NCBI GenBank assembly: GCA_020442065.1
Contig: JAGRKZ010000049.1
Span: forward strand, 1-63,241
Length of the DNA stretch: 63,241 nt
Origin: Bauldia sp.
GTDB taxonomy: Bacteria > Pseudomonadota > Alphaproteobacteria > Rhizobiales > Kaistiaceae
Direction of reading: 5' to 3'
Positions 1 to 8,140 of this stretch are shown here, piece after piece. Below the pieces are notes generated by a model. It worked only from the letters and a program-made list of their open reading frames with translations, was not told the origin of the DNA and did no database searches. How positions within the stretch are numbered: position 1 is the first letter of the stretch; every line of letters begins with the position of its first letter. Both the position numbers and the translations under genes were made by a program.

Positions 1-1408
1 GCGCCGCGATATGGACCACGTTCGATCTCGCCGCCGCCGTCTCTGCCCGTTGTCCATCCTCTGCCGGCCGCGTCGGGGTGGGTGCCGGCGCATGGGCATC
101 GTGCGACGGCACGCCCTCGATCAGCTCGCGGGCGACATCGTCGAGGTCGACGCCCGCCGGCATGGCGGTGGCGCGTGGCGGCGGCGGTTCGACAGCGGCT
201 TTCGCGCCCTCGGCAGCGCCAGCCGCCGGCGGCGCGACCGCGGTGGCGGCCTCGGGCCGCGCGCGAGGCCGGCGGACGTCCCGGTGAACCGTGCCGAAGC
301 CGCGATAGCCGCGGAAGGTCCGGTCGCGCGCGAATTCGGGAATGCCGGAGAGGTCGACCGCCACTTCTTCGTCGCTGTCGGCGATCGGCCAGTACACCCG
401 CACCGCGTTGAAGGTCGCCAGCGCCGAGAGCGCCTCGCCGAGGCCGCCCCCGATATCGAGGCCGAGCCGCAGCGCCAGTGCCTTCCAGCTCTCGTCCGGC
501 AACGGCCCATTGGTCACGCCGACCACGCCCGCGAGTTCGGGAGAGACGAAGGTGACGCAATCCGCAGCATCGCTCCGCCACAGGAACCGTGTGGACGTGT
601 CAGTCCCCTTCGGTTCCCCGGCAGGCTCCGGCATTCCGGCGGCAGCGGGCTCGTCGCGAGCCAGTGCTGGAGGTGGCGGCGCGACGGGCGCGATCGCGAC
701 CGGGACATCCAGCGGTGCGACCGGGATCGGCGTCGTTGCCGTCGGCCGCTCGGGACCGACGATGAGGAGGAAGAGGTCTTCGCCGCCGATGGTCACGCGC
801 GCCACGCCGGCATCGCGGCTGGCGCCGCGTGCGGCTATGCTCCGCCGCACGACACCGCGTCCCGCCTGCCCCGCCTCGACGATGAGCGAATCGAGGTCGG
901 CGGCTGCCGGCTCGAGGGCGTCGAAGCCGCCGGACGCGCCGAGGACCCGGCCGTCGCGATCGAGGACCGCGGCGAGGCTGTCGGTTCCGGCCACCACGTC
1001 CGCGAGCCGCTCGGCCCGCGTCGACAGCGACTCGCGGATGCCCGCCGCGGTTCCGACCACCAGAACGGCTCGGGCGCCCGCCCCGAGCTCCAGTCGCCGG
1101 CAGGCTGCCGGTAACGCGGTCTGGGTCACACCGAAACTGAAACGGAGAATCTCGAGCCGGTCGTGATCGGCCGGCAACGCCTTGGCGAGGCGTGAAAGCT
1201 GGGCCGCGAGCGGCGCATCGCGCCGGAACGTGCGGGCGAGCAGCGCCGCGAGATCGGGCTCGCCCAGGAACGCCACGCCCGCCGCATTGGCCCACAGCGC
1301 GGCGCTGCCGTCGCCGCGGAACACCAGCGCCGGATGCGCATCCAGAAGCAGCGCCCCGACCGGCGGCATCGCCGCGAGATCGAGATAGGCTTGGGTCCTG
1401 CCGTTCAT
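1..1408 (-). CDS. PAS-type sensor histidine kinase, N-terminal part (cut by window edge)
   Basis: An open frame begins at ATG 1408 and reads about 469 residues to the left edge without a stop. It starts MNGRTQAYLDLAAMPP and contains an N-terminal sensory region with a PAS-like opening (GALLLDAHPALVFRG), an Ala/Pro-rich linker, and around residue 365 the motif FRGYRGFG. That motif is familiar from the large alphaproteobacterial PAS kinases of the PdhS/DivJ/PleC group, where it precedes the PAS, dimerisation and ATPase domains; those domains lie outside this window. An in-frame TGA shortly upstream of ATG 1408 fixes the start region. It is transcribed away from the phasin genes. The kinase assignment rests on the N-terminal motif only, so partner and signal are unknown. 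Confidence 0.7.
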   Translation of the reverse strand, partial: MNGRTQAYLDLAAMPPVGALLLDAHPALVFRGDGSAALWANAAGVAFLGEPDLAALLARTFRRDAPLAAQLSRLAKALPADHDRLEILRFSFGVTQTALPAACRRLELGAGARAVLVVGTAAGIRESLSTRAERLADVVAGTDSLAAVLDRDGRVLGASGGFDALEPAAADLDSLIVEAGQAGRGVVRRSIAARGASRDAGVARVTIGGEDLFLLIVGPERPTATTPIPVAPLDVPVAIAPVAPPPPALARDEPAAAGMPEPAGEPKGTDTSTRFLWRSDAADCVTFVSPELAGVVGVTNGPLPDESWKALALRLGLDIGGGLGEALSALATFNAVRVYWPIADSDEEVAVDLSGIPEFARDRTFRGYRGFGTVHRDVRRPRARPEAATAVAPPAAGAAEGAKAAVEPPPPRATAMPAGVDLDDVARELIEGVPSHDAHAPAPTPTRPAEDGQRAETAAARSNVVHIAA

Positions 1409-1600
1409 CGACGCACGCCCGTCATCATTCTCTCAACGTGGGCGGCCATCCTCACATTTGATCGACCTCATAGCCTGAGGGTCGTTAAGGGTCCATGCAA
1501 CACCGCATCCGGTTGGGCCCGTGGTTAACCTCGGGTGGTTGGCCTCCATGCCGGAGAAACCTATCTTCATTTCACCAACCTGACCGGGAGGGATACCGAC

Positions 1601-1978
1601 ATGCCCAGCACACCCTTCGAAATCCCCGAGCAAATCCGCGAAATGGCGGACCGCACCGTCGAGCAGGCGCGAAAGGCGATCGGCCAGTATATCGACGCCA
1701 CCCAGAAAGCCGTCGCGGACGCCGAAGGCTCCGCCCGGACCGTCCGCGACAGCGCCGCAGATGTGGGCCGCCAGGCGCTCGCTTTCGTCGAGGACAACGT
1801 CTCGGCGTCCTTCGACTTCGCCCACCGCGTCCTTCAGGCGCGGACCGTCGAGGAGATCGCCGCACTGCAGCGCGAATTCCTCACCAAACAGATGGCGAGC
1901 CTCAGCGAGCAGGGAAAGAGTCTCGGCGAGATGGCTGGCCGCGCGACCTCCGAGGCCATGAGCAAGATCAAGAAATAG
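1601..1978 (+). CDS. Phasin family protein (first copy)
   Basis: A protein of 125 residues, short, charged and almost entirely amphipathic helix, with the phasin_2-type pattern: an IPEQIREMADRTVEQAR opening, a central stretch leading to SFDFAHRVLQARTVEEIAALQ, and a Lys-rich end. Phasins coat polyhydroxyalkanoate granules and control their size. The start at 1601 is chosen because GGGAGGG lies just upstream and the longer frame (from 1535) has no such site. A second phasin follows about 190 bases later. Family assignment is firm; whether it binds PHA granules or is a phasin-like helper is not visible in the sequence. Confidence 0.88.
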   Translation: MPSTPFEIPEQIREMADRTVEQARKAIGQYIDATQKAVADAEGSARTVRDSAADVGRQALAFVEDNVSASFDFAHRVLQARTVEEIAALQREFLTKQMASLSEQGKSLGEMAGRATSEAMSKIKK

Positions 1979-1979
1979 C

Positions 1980-1998
1980 GCCTCCTGTCGCAGGAGGC
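1980..1998 (+). terminator. Hairpin after first phasin
   Basis: A perfect 8-bp stem (GCCTCCTG / CAGGAGGC) with a 3-base loop starts two bases after the stop codon. No run of T follows directly, so it may be a weak or factor-assisted terminator, or a 3' stabiliser that separates the two phasin transcripts. Confidence 0.45.
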
Positions 1999-2032
1999 CG
2001 GGTCGACCTTTGTCGGCCGTCGCGGACGTTTG

Positions 2033-2079
2033 TGCATCGCAAGATTTATGTTGCAACGCACAAACGTCCTGCCTATATA
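2033..2079 (+). promoter_or_regulatory. Phasin promoter with two PhaR-like operator half-site pairs
   Basis: Two copies of TGC-N3-GCA stand 19 bp apart: TGCATCGCA at 2033-2041 and TGCAACGCA at 2052-2060. The second overlaps a candidate -35 hexamer TTGCAA (2051-2056), which sits 17 bp from a candidate -10 TATATA (2074-2079). PhaR repressors of alphaproteobacteria are known to bind TGC-rich dyads of this type in front of phasin genes. The spacing of about two helical turns and the overlap with the -35 fit repression released when PHA is present. The factor itself is not in this window. Confidence 0.6.
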
Positions 2080-2171
2080 TGTGGCACCGACGATGACGGG
2101 CGGTGGCACTGGTTACAGCCCCACCGTCCCGGCGCGATCCGAAACCCTTTTCCAAGGATGAGACGACGATC

Positions 2172-2654
2172 ATGGCTACGCAGACCAAGACCAAGACCGC
2201 CAAGACCGACGACTTCAAGCCCTCGTTCGAGGCCTTCAACATGCCGACCCCTTCCTTCGAGGTCCCCACCGCTTTCCGTGAGTTCGCCGAGAAGGGCCTG
2301 GTTCAGGCGCGTGACGCCTATGCCAAGATAAAGAGCGCGGCCGAGGACACGACCGAGGTCGTCGAGGACACCTTCGAGACCGCTCGCGACGGCGCCTTCA
2401 CCATGGGCGTCAAGGCGATCGACGCCGTGAAGGCCAACAGCGACGCGTCCTTCGCCCTCGCCAAGGACCTCTTCGGCGCCAAGACCCTTGCCGACGTGAT
2501 CGAACTCCAGACCGCCTTCGCCCGTCAGCAGTTCGACACCATGAGCGCCCAGTTCAAGGAATTCGGCGAGCTGGCGCAGAAGGTCGTGAGCGACACGGCG
2601 AAGCCGATGACCAGCCACGTCGAGAAGACCTTCAAGGACTTCAAGGCCGCGTAA
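2172..2654 (+). CDS. Phasin family protein (second copy)
   Basis: A protein of 160 residues with a Lys/Thr-rich start (MATQTKTKTAKTDDFKPS), then FNMPTPSFEVPTAFREFAEKG and a long amphipathic helical core ending in the phasin signature region LFGAKTLADVIELQTAFARQQFD. The start at 2172 has AAGGATGAG about 8 bases upstream. It is the larger of two adjacent phasins, carries its own promoter with PhaR-like dyads, and is followed by a strong terminator, so it is an independent transcription unit. Its role is coating of polyhydroxyalkanoate granules in the cytoplasm. Codon use is strongly biased (AAG, ACC, GCC, GTC), as expected for an abundant protein. Confidence 0.92.
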   Translation: MATQTKTKTAKTDDFKPSFEAFNMPTPSFEVPTAFREFAEKGLVQARDAYAKIKSAAEDTTEVVEDTFETARDGAFTMGVKAIDAVKANSDASFALAKDLFGAKTLADVIELQTAFARQQFDTMSAQFKEFGELAQKVVSDTAKPMTSHVEKTFKDFKAA

Positions 2655-2686
2655 CCTTTCGCCGGCCTTTCGTGTAGGCGCGTAAG

Positions 2687-2720
2687 ACGGCCCGGGCTTC
2701 GCCCGGGCCGTTTGCCTTTT
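2687..2720 (+). terminator. Rho-independent terminator after second phasin
   Basis: An 11-bp GC stem (ACGGCCCGGGC, loop TTC, then GCCCGGGCCGT) at 2687-2711 is followed by TTGCCTTTT. This is the clearest intrinsic terminator in the window and separates the phasin from the phosphoesterase gene. Confidence 0.85.
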
Positions 2721-2767
2721 CAAGGTCGTTCGTGTTCCCCTTCCCGGACGGATCAAGGGAGGCAATC

Positions 2768-4237
2768 ATGAAACGGACCGTGGCGGCGAGCCTTGCGATC
2801 CTCGCGGGACTTTCGGTCGCCCACGGCGACGATGCTCCGCTTCCCCCGGAGTTCGACCGGATCAAGACGATTGTCGTCGTCTATTCGGAGAATCGCAGCT
2901 TCGCCCACCTGCTCCCGGATCACCCCGGCGCCTTCGGCATCGCCGATGCGGCCAAGGACACCATCGTCCAGCGCGACCGCGACGGCTCGGTGCTCGCCTC
3001 GCTCCCGCCGGTGTGGGCCGAAGGAAGCAACCCGCCCGCCGCCGACCCCGCCTATCCGGACGCGATGCCGAACGCGCCGTTCGACATCGCCGCACCACCC
3101 TACGACCTGCCGTCGGACATCCTGACCGTCACCCCGGTCCACCGCTTCTACCAGAACCGGATGCAGATCAACGGCGGCCGCAACGATATGTTCGTCGCCT
3201 GGACCGACGTCGGTTCGCTGGTGATGGGCCACTACTCTTCAGAAGGCACCTGGCTGCAGAAGCTGGCGGCGGAATTCACCCTCGCCGATCGCTTCTTCAT
3301 GGGGGCCTATGGCGGCTCGAACCTCAACCATTTCTGGCTGGTCTGCGCCTGCTCCCCGCACTGGCAGGACGCACCGGAACGGGATCGCTCGGTCCTCGAC
3401 GAAGCCGGCAACCTCAAGCTCGCGCCGGACTCGCCAGGCTCCGCCCTCGCGGGCCCGCCACGCTTCGTCAGCGACGGCAGCTATTCGCCGGATGGTCATG
3501 TCGTCAACACTGTCCAGCCAGCCTACCAACCGAGTGCAGTGCCACCGCCGCTCGGCGGCGACCAGCGACTTGCCGACCCAGGCTACCATCCGCTGCCGCC
3601 GCAGACCGGGGAGACGATCGGATCGCTGCTGTCGGCCAGGGGGATCGACTGGGCCTGGTACGCCGAAGGGTGGGACGTCGCCCTTGCCGACCGCGGCGCG
3701 ATCTACAACACCCGCGGCGCGGTCAACTTCCAGCCGCACCATCAGCCCTTCAACTACTATGCCGCCTATGCGCCGGGCACCCTCGCCCGCGAACAGCACC
3801 TCAAGGACATGAAGCAGTTCTGGATCGCCGCCGAGGCCGGAGCGCTGCCCGCCGTGGTTTTCGTCAAGCCGGACGGCACAAGCAACCAGCATCCCGGCGA
3901 GAGCACCATGGCGGCCGGCGACTTGATGATCGGCACCATCGTGAGCACGCTGCGACGCAGCCCGCAGTGGGACCAGATGGCCGTGATCGTCACTCACGAC
4001 GAGAACGGCGGCTTCTGGGATCCGGTCGCCCCGCCCGCCGGCGACGACTGGGGCCCGGGATCGCGCATCCCGACGGTGATCGCCTCACCCTTCGTCCGCA
4101 AGGGCTTTGTCGACCACACCGCCTACGACACGACGTCGATCCTGCAGTTCATCGCGAAGCGGTTCGACCTGCCGATGCTCCCCGGCATCCGCACGGGCCT
4201 CGGCGATCTCCGCAACGCCTTCGCGTTCGGGGACTGA
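2768..4237 (+). CDS. Secreted phosphoesterase, AcpA/phospholipase C-type acid phosphatase
   Basis: A protein of 489 residues. A classical signal peptide (MKRTVAASLAILAGLSVAHG) is followed by the PF04185-type phosphoesterase fold. Visible landmarks are YSENRSF at residues 39-45 (the metal-binding Glu-Asn of this family) and HDENGGFWD at about residue 410 (the second metal/catalytic segment). The start at 2768 is preceded by AAGGGAGG. Relatives are periplasmic or secreted acid phosphatases and phosphatidylcholine-type phospholipases that release phosphate from organic esters; which substrate is used cannot be told. It stands alone between a terminator and tRNA-His. Length and motifs are normal for the AcpA-like branch. 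Confidence 0.87.
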   Translation: MKRTVAASLAILAGLSVAHGDDAPLPPEFDRIKTIVVVYSENRSFAHLLPDHPGAFGIADAAKDTIVQRDRDGSVLASLPPVWAEGSNPPAADPAYPDAMPNAPFDIAAPPYDLPSDILTVTPVHRFYQNRMQINGGRNDMFVAWTDVGSLVMGHYSSEGTWLQKLAAEFTLADRFFMGAYGGSNLNHFWLVCACSPHWQDAPERDRSVLDEAGNLKLAPDSPGSALAGPPRFVSDGSYSPDGHVVNTVQPAYQPSAVPPPLGGDQRLADPGYHPLPPQTGETIGSLLSARGIDWAWYAEGWDVALADRGAIYNTRGAVNFQPHHQPFNYYAAYAPGTLAREQHLKDMKQFWIAAEAGALPAVVFVKPDGTSNQHPGESTMAAGDLMIGTIVSTLRRSPQWDQMAVIVTHDENGGFWDPVAPPAGDDWGPGSRIPTVIASPFVRKGFVDHTAYDTTSILQFIAKRFDLPMLPGIRTGLGDLRNAFAFGD

Positions 4238-4301
4238 GGCAGAGCCGGATCTCGCGACCACACCTCGGCGCTGCCGCGGCGCCCATCCATGCGCTTTCCT
4301 C

Positions 4302-4330
4302 TTGAACCGCGACGGCTTAAACTCTAGGTT
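4302..4330 (+). promoter_or_regulatory. Promoter of tRNA-His
   Basis: TTGAAC (4302-4307), 17 bp, then TAGGTT (4325-4330), ending 19 bases before the mature 5' end of the tRNA. This is a reasonable housekeeping-sigma promoter for the single tRNA gene. Confidence 0.55.
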
Positions 4331-4349
4331 CCGCGCGCCGAAGTGACGT

Positions 4350-4425
4350 GCAGCCGTAGCTCAGTTGGTAGAGCGCCGGATTGTGGATCCGTAGGTCGCT
4401 GGTTCGAGCCCAGCCGGCTGTACCA
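4350..4425 (+). tRNA. tRNA-His (GTG)
   Basis: A full cloverleaf can be folded. Acceptor GCAGCCG pairs with CGGCTGT, the D arm is GCTC/GAGC, the anticodon GTG is at 4383-4385, the T arm is GCTGG/CCAGC around TTCGAGC, and CCA is encoded at 4423-4425. The base before position 1 is T, not G, and the discriminator (4422) is A. This tRNA-His therefore lacks the usual G-1:C73 pair, as is known for a large alphaproteobacterial clade with a matching divergent HisRS. The first and last acceptor bases form a G:U pair, and the top of the anticodon stem (27:43) is a C-T mismatch. Confidence 0.96.
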
Positions 4426-4503
4426 TTCGGCAGTCCCAACATGATCGACTGCCCGCGCCGCCGGCGGAGCTTTCGCCCCGCCGGACGATGGCAATGACCG
4501 AGC

Positions 4504-4758
4504 CTAGCGCGCCGGGGCCGGGCCGTCGTTGTCCGGATCGGGATCGGTGTTCACCTTCTCGCAAGCCGCGATGGACTTCTTGTGGGCCTCGGCTTCGGCC
4601 TCGGAGGCGAACGGGCCGGCCATCTTGCCGTAGCCGGGGAGCACCGTGTCGGCGACGGCGCAGGTCATGTCCGGCTCGCGCACCACAAACCATTCCTCCG
4701 CCTGCGCGAGGACGGGCATCGCCGCCATGGCGGCGGCGAGAACGAGCATCTTCTTCAT
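4504..4758 (-). CDS. Small exported protein of unknown function
   Basis: An 84-residue protein. The start ATG at 4758 has AAAGGAG upstream on the minus strand. The first 20 residues (MKKMLVLAAAMAAMPVLAQA) form a clear signal peptide with an AQA cleavage site. The mature part is about 64 residues, acidic at the end (DPDPDNDGPAPAR), with two cysteines (one in DMTCAVAD, one in AACEK) that could form a disulphide in the periplasm. It resembles the small periplasmic SPOR-less proteins common in Hyphomicrobiales; no function is recognised. It runs towards the tRNA gene, opposite to it. Confidence 0.75.
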   Translation of the reverse strand: MKKMLVLAAAMAAMPVLAQAEEWFVVREPDMTCAVADTVLPGYGKMAGPFASEAEAEAHKKSIAACEKVNTDPDPDNDGPAPAR

Positions 4759-5077
4759 CAACGACTCCTTTGGTGACGCACTTCGCCGCCGGGACCGGGA
4801 GCGGCCCGGGCCGAGCGAGGGGGCGACGGCGGATCCACCGGCAGTATCGTCGCCTTCGTCACGGCGTCAACCATAGCGGGTTCTGCCGACACGCGGACAG
4901 CGTCCGGCACGGCGGCTAACGGCAGGACTCGTCCGGCTTTCCCTCCGGTCGCGCCAGCCGTCATCGGACCAGCGGTCGCACGGCATCGCGGACCGGACAC
5001 GCGCGGCGTTTTGCATTGCCGGCCGCCATCCCATATGAGGTGGCGCCGATCCTCATTCCCCTTGCGGAAAGCCAGCG
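4759..5077. other. Intergenic region, 319 bp
   Basis: This separates the small exported protein gene (minus) from the hemerythrin-like gene (plus), so it should hold two divergent promoters. I searched both strands for a short Cys/Ser/Thr/Gly-rich precursor peptide with a ribosome site and found no convincing one. No strong repeat or hairpin stands out. Confidence 0.6.
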
Positions 5078-5653
5078 ATGACCCTCGACCTCGACCTCAG
5101 GACCGGCTGGCCGGTCGAGCTTCGCGTGCTCCTCGAGCGGTACCCGCGCGAGGTGTGGCAGACTCACGCAAATCTCGGCGAGCTCGCCCGGTTCTGGCTG
5201 CACATCCACGATGGTTTCCGCCGGGCGGCGGTCTCGCTCGCCGGCGGGGCGGCGGAGTTCCGCGAAGGCCGGATGACCCCCGCCGACTACCGGTCGTGGC
5301 TGACGCCGAAGCTGCGGTCGTTCCTCGGCCACCTCGAAGGCCACCACACCATCGAGGACTATCAGTTCTTCCCTGTCTTCAGTGCGGCCGAACCTCGCCT
5401 CCTGCGAGGGTTCGAGGTGCTCGAGAGCGACCACGAGAACATCCACGCCGCCATGAATGCCGCCTACGAAAGCGCGAGCGCATTCCTCTCCGCGCCGGAG
5501 GCGGATCGCGATACGCTGATCCGGGCCGCCGACCGGTACGCGGACGCCGGACAGGCGCTGATCAGGAAGCTCGGCCGTCACCTTGAGGACGAGGAAGACC
5601 TGATCATTCCCCTCATTCTCGAGCGCGGCGAAGGCCAACTCGGTATGCGGTAG
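5078..5653 (+). CDS. Hemerythrin HHE domain protein
   Basis: A 191-residue helical protein with the ligand pattern of the bacterial hemerythrin/HHE family: HIHD near residue 44, HLEGHHTIED near 85-94, SDHENIH near 118-123 and HLEDEEDLIIP from 168. Such domains hold a non-haem di-iron centre that binds O2, NO or iron. There is no signal peptide or membrane segment, so it is cytoplasmic. It stands 97 bases before the E1/ThiF gene on the same strand and may be the first gene of the YcaO cluster. A link to the modification system is only positional. Confidence 0.82.
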   Translation: MTLDLDLRTGWPVELRVLLERYPREVWQTHANLGELARFWLHIHDGFRRAAVSLAGGAAEFREGRMTPADYRSWLTPKLRSFLGHLEGHHTIEDYQFFPVFSAAEPRLLRGFEVLESDHENIHAAMNAAYESASAFLSAPEADRDTLIRAADRYADAGQALIRKLGRHLEDEEDLIIPLILERGEGQLGMR

Positions 5654-5750
5654 CCGGCGTCACCCCCGCACCGCACGTTTGCGAGCCGGCGAACCGCGTG
5701 CGATAGAAGAGCAGGGCTGAAACGGCCGCTCTCCGGCGGGCTGAACCGAG

Positions 5751-6815
5751 ATGGGCAATGACGTCCCGGGGGTGATGGAGGCGCGCTATCGCCTCCTTGG
5801 TATCCAGGCCATTCCGGTCGCCGATGGCATCGTCATCCGGCGCGGACGTCTTCGCCTGCATGTGCGGGGGGACCGCCTCCCCGACCTGCTCGATCTCATG
5901 GTGCGCCGCTCGGCCGAAGGGAACGGCCTTACGCTCGCCGGGCTGATGGCCGAGGTCGAGGGCATCCGCCATACCGCGCTCAAGATGCTCTTCGACCAGT
6001 TGGTCGACGAGCGGCTGCTGGTATCGGGCGACAGCGCCGAGGGCGATGAGCGCCCCGACGACGTCTTCTACTGGAACCACGGCGCGACTGCCTCGATTGG
6101 CCGTGAGAACGTCGCCCGGGTCGCCATCGCCGTGTTCGGCGTCAACCACATCGCTCTGCCGCTCCTCGGCAATCTTCGCAGTTGCGGTTTCCGCTCGGTG
6201 ACGCTCGTCGACCATCCCGCGCTGCGCAACCTCGCCTTCTTCAACGACCGACAGGAACTCCGGCCGGAGATCGCCGCGGCCATGGCGACGCCGCCGCGCG
6301 GCCTCGAGGAATGGACGGCCGCGGACCAGCGCTCGGACTGTCATGTGGTGTGCAGCGACTTCGGCGGGACCGACCTGCTCCGCGACTGGAACCGGCGCTG
6401 CGTGGCGACTGCGACGAAATTCTACCCGATCGTCCTTGAGGACGAGATCGCCTCGCTCGGCCCGCTGGTCGCGCCCGGCTCGGGCCCCTGCTACGAGTGC
6501 CTCGTCTCGCGCCGCGACGCCAACCTCGCCGAGCCCGATCTTGCTCACGCCGCCGAGTCCCATGCCTTTTTCGGTCAGGCGGTCAGCGGCTTCGTCCAGC
6601 CCATGGCGCGCGTCGCGGCCGACCTCGCGGCCGTGGATCTGCTCAAGTATTTCAGCCGCACGCTGCCCGGCGGTACGCTCGGCCGCCTGATCGAGGTCGA
6701 CTTGATGACCCCGGCCCTGAAGACGCGAAACGTCCTCAAGGCGCCCCGCTGCCCGGTCTGCTCGCCGCCGCGAAGCGACGGTGGCGCCGGCCATGAGACA
6801 ACCGGAGGCGGGTGA
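5751..6815 (+). CDS. E1/ThiF-like cyclodehydratase partner (Ocin-ThiF/TOMM leader-binding protein)
   Basis: A 354-residue protein. Residues about 9-95 look like a winged-helix RiPP recognition element (short strands, then a helical segment ending DQLVDERLLV). Residues about 120-300 are an E1/ThiF-like Rossmann region (VAIAVFGVNHIALPLL). Two CxxC pairs, C247/C250 (CYEC) and C334/C337 (CPVC), form the structural zinc site of the SagC/TOMM partner family. These proteins capture a precursor's leader peptide and hand it to YcaO. The next gene starts inside its stop codon (TGATG), so the two are translationally coupled. A second possible start is ATG 5775. Family call is strong; the peptide it binds is unknown. 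Confidence 0.8.
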   Translation: MGNDVPGVMEARYRLLGIQAIPVADGIVIRRGRLRLHVRGDRLPDLLDLMVRRSAEGNGLTLAGLMAEVEGIRHTALKMLFDQLVDERLLVSGDSAEGDERPDDVFYWNHGATASIGRENVARVAIAVFGVNHIALPLLGNLRSCGFRSVTLVDHPALRNLAFFNDRQELRPEIAAAMATPPRGLEEWTAADQRSDCHVVCSDFGGTDLLRDWNRRCVATATKFYPIVLEDEIASLGPLVAPGSGPCYECLVSRRDANLAEPDLAHAAESHAFFGQAVSGFVQPMARVAADLAAVDLLKYFSRTLPGGTLGRLIEVDLMTPALKTRNVLKAPRCPVCSPPRSDGGAGHETTGGG

Positions 6816-8128
6816 TGGAGACGACCATCGCCGCAGCGTTCGACCAGCTTCACGATCCCAGGTTCGGCATCATCGCCGCTGTCGCCGAGCTCCGCCGCCC
6901 CCCCGAAGCACCCGCCTATGTCCACGCCCGCGCCGAGACCTGCGGCACCGTCCCGCTCGGGGGCACCGGCGGACCGTTCCGCTCTGTAGCCGCCGCAACA
7001 ACCCGATCGTCCGCTCTGGCCGGCGCAGTCGCGCACGCACTCGCCCGCTATGCCGCCGCACTCTACAATCGCGCCGGCCTGCCCCTCTCGACCTTCGGCG
7101 ACGCCGACTTTCCCTGCATCGAGCCGCGGTCCTTTGCCCTGTTCAGCAGCGGCCAGTATCTCCGGCCGGGCTTTCCCTACGTACCCTTTGCCGCCGACAC
7201 GCCGGTTCGGTGGGCGAGCATGATCGACATGGCCAACGGCGCCGTCGTCCACGTACCGGCATCGCTGGTCTGGCACCCCTTCGCGTTTTTCCGAAGCGCG
7301 GGCGACCTGCCCGTCGCACCGCCCGGAACAGCCGGCCTCGCGACTGGCGGCGGCGTCGCCGCGGCCTCCCTCGTCGGACTGTACGACGTCGTCGCACGCG
7401 ACGCGGCCGCGCTTTTCTGGCAGTCGATGACGCCGCCACCGTGCATCAGGAACGACACCCTCCCGGTCGCGCTCCGTCCACTCGTCGCACGATTCCAGCA
7501 GCACGGCGACCGCCTCGTTCTACTCAACACCACGACCAACAACCGCATTCCGTGCGTGGTCGCTGCGATCGAGGCGAGCCGGCCGGAGGCGCCCGCCTTC
7601 GTCTTCGCGGCCGCCGCCAATCTCGACCCCGCGGCCGCCGTCGCGCAGGCGCTGGCAGAGCTCGCCGAGTCCCGCCGCCTGGCCCGCGAAGCGCAGCGCC
7701 TGCGACCACCGCCGTCTCCGTCAGGCGAATGGGAGGACGTCATCGAAGCGGAGGATCACCTCGGCTTCGCCGCCGACCGGGAGAACGCCGGCCAGGTCGC
7801 CTTCATGCTGGCCTCGGACGATCACCGGCACTTCGCCGACATCGAGAATGCGTCAACGGGATCGGCGGCCGGAGATCTTGACAACGCCATCGGGCGGATT
7901 GCGCTGACCGGCTCGCGGGTCCTCTCGGCCAACTTGACCAGCCCCGACCTCGCCGGCCTCGGTCTCGCCGTGTGCAGGGTCGTCGTGCCGGGATACCAGC
8001 CGCTCCATCCCGGCCATGCGCTCCGCGCGCTCGGCGGCGACCGCCTGTTCGAAGTACCCCAGAAACTCGGCTATCGCGGGATCCCGCGCGGGAGTGCGGC
8101 CAATCCCTTGCCGCACCCTTTCCGGTAG
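6815..8128 (+). CDS. YcaO-family cyclodehydratase
   Basis: A 437-residue protein starting at ATG 6815, with GGAGG 7 bases upstream. A GTG three bases earlier is less likely. The order is that of TOMM YcaO enzymes: an N-terminal segment with ATSSALAGAVAHALARYAA, which resembles the YcaO nucleotide-binding helix; a central region including PPCIRNDTLP and LLNTTTNNRIPCVVAAIE; a later ALAELAESRRL helix; and a C-terminal proline tail NPLPHPFR, which matches the functional PxPxP-type end of these enzymes. YcaO uses ATP to phosphorylate a backbone amide, so Cys/Ser/Thr residues of a peptide close into azolines. The upstream E1 protein and the downstream nitroreductase-like gene make the classical C-D-B set. 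Confidence 0.78.
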   Translation: METTIAAAFDQLHDPRFGIIAAVAELRRPPEAPAYVHARAETCGTVPLGGTGGPFRSVAAATTRSSALAGAVAHALARYAAALYNRAGLPLSTFGDADFPCIEPRSFALFSSGQYLRPGFPYVPFAADTPVRWASMIDMANGAVVHVPASLVWHPFAFFRSAGDLPVAPPGTAGLATGGGVAAASLVGLYDVVARDAAALFWQSMTPPPCIRNDTLPVALRPLVARFQQHGDRLVLLNTTTNNRIPCVVAAIEASRPEAPAFVFAAAANLDPAAAVAQALAELAESRRLAREAQRLRPPPSPSGEWEDVIEAEDHLGFAADRENAGQVAFMLASDDHRHFADIENASTGSAAGDLDNAIGRIALTGSRVLSANLTSPDLAGLGLAVCRVVVPGYQPLHPGHALRALGGDRLFEVPQKLGYRGIPRGSAANPLPHPFR

Positions 8129-8140
8129 GAGCGACGCCGC

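Noticed and set aside
11..1114. A 367-codon plus-strand open frame at the left edge
   Set aside because: The minus strand holds an uninterrupted frame with the FRGYRGFG kinase motif; the plus frame is Arg-rich noise.
3013..4305. A 430-codon frame overlapping the phosphoesterase in another plus-strand phase
   Set aside because: Arg/Pro-rich, no start site or domain; the phosphoesterase frame has signal peptide and active-site motifs.
4758..5000. An 80-codon minus-strand frame considered as a possible TOMM precursor
   Set aside because: It has a single Cys, no leader/core organisation and no ribosome site, and it faces away from the cluster.
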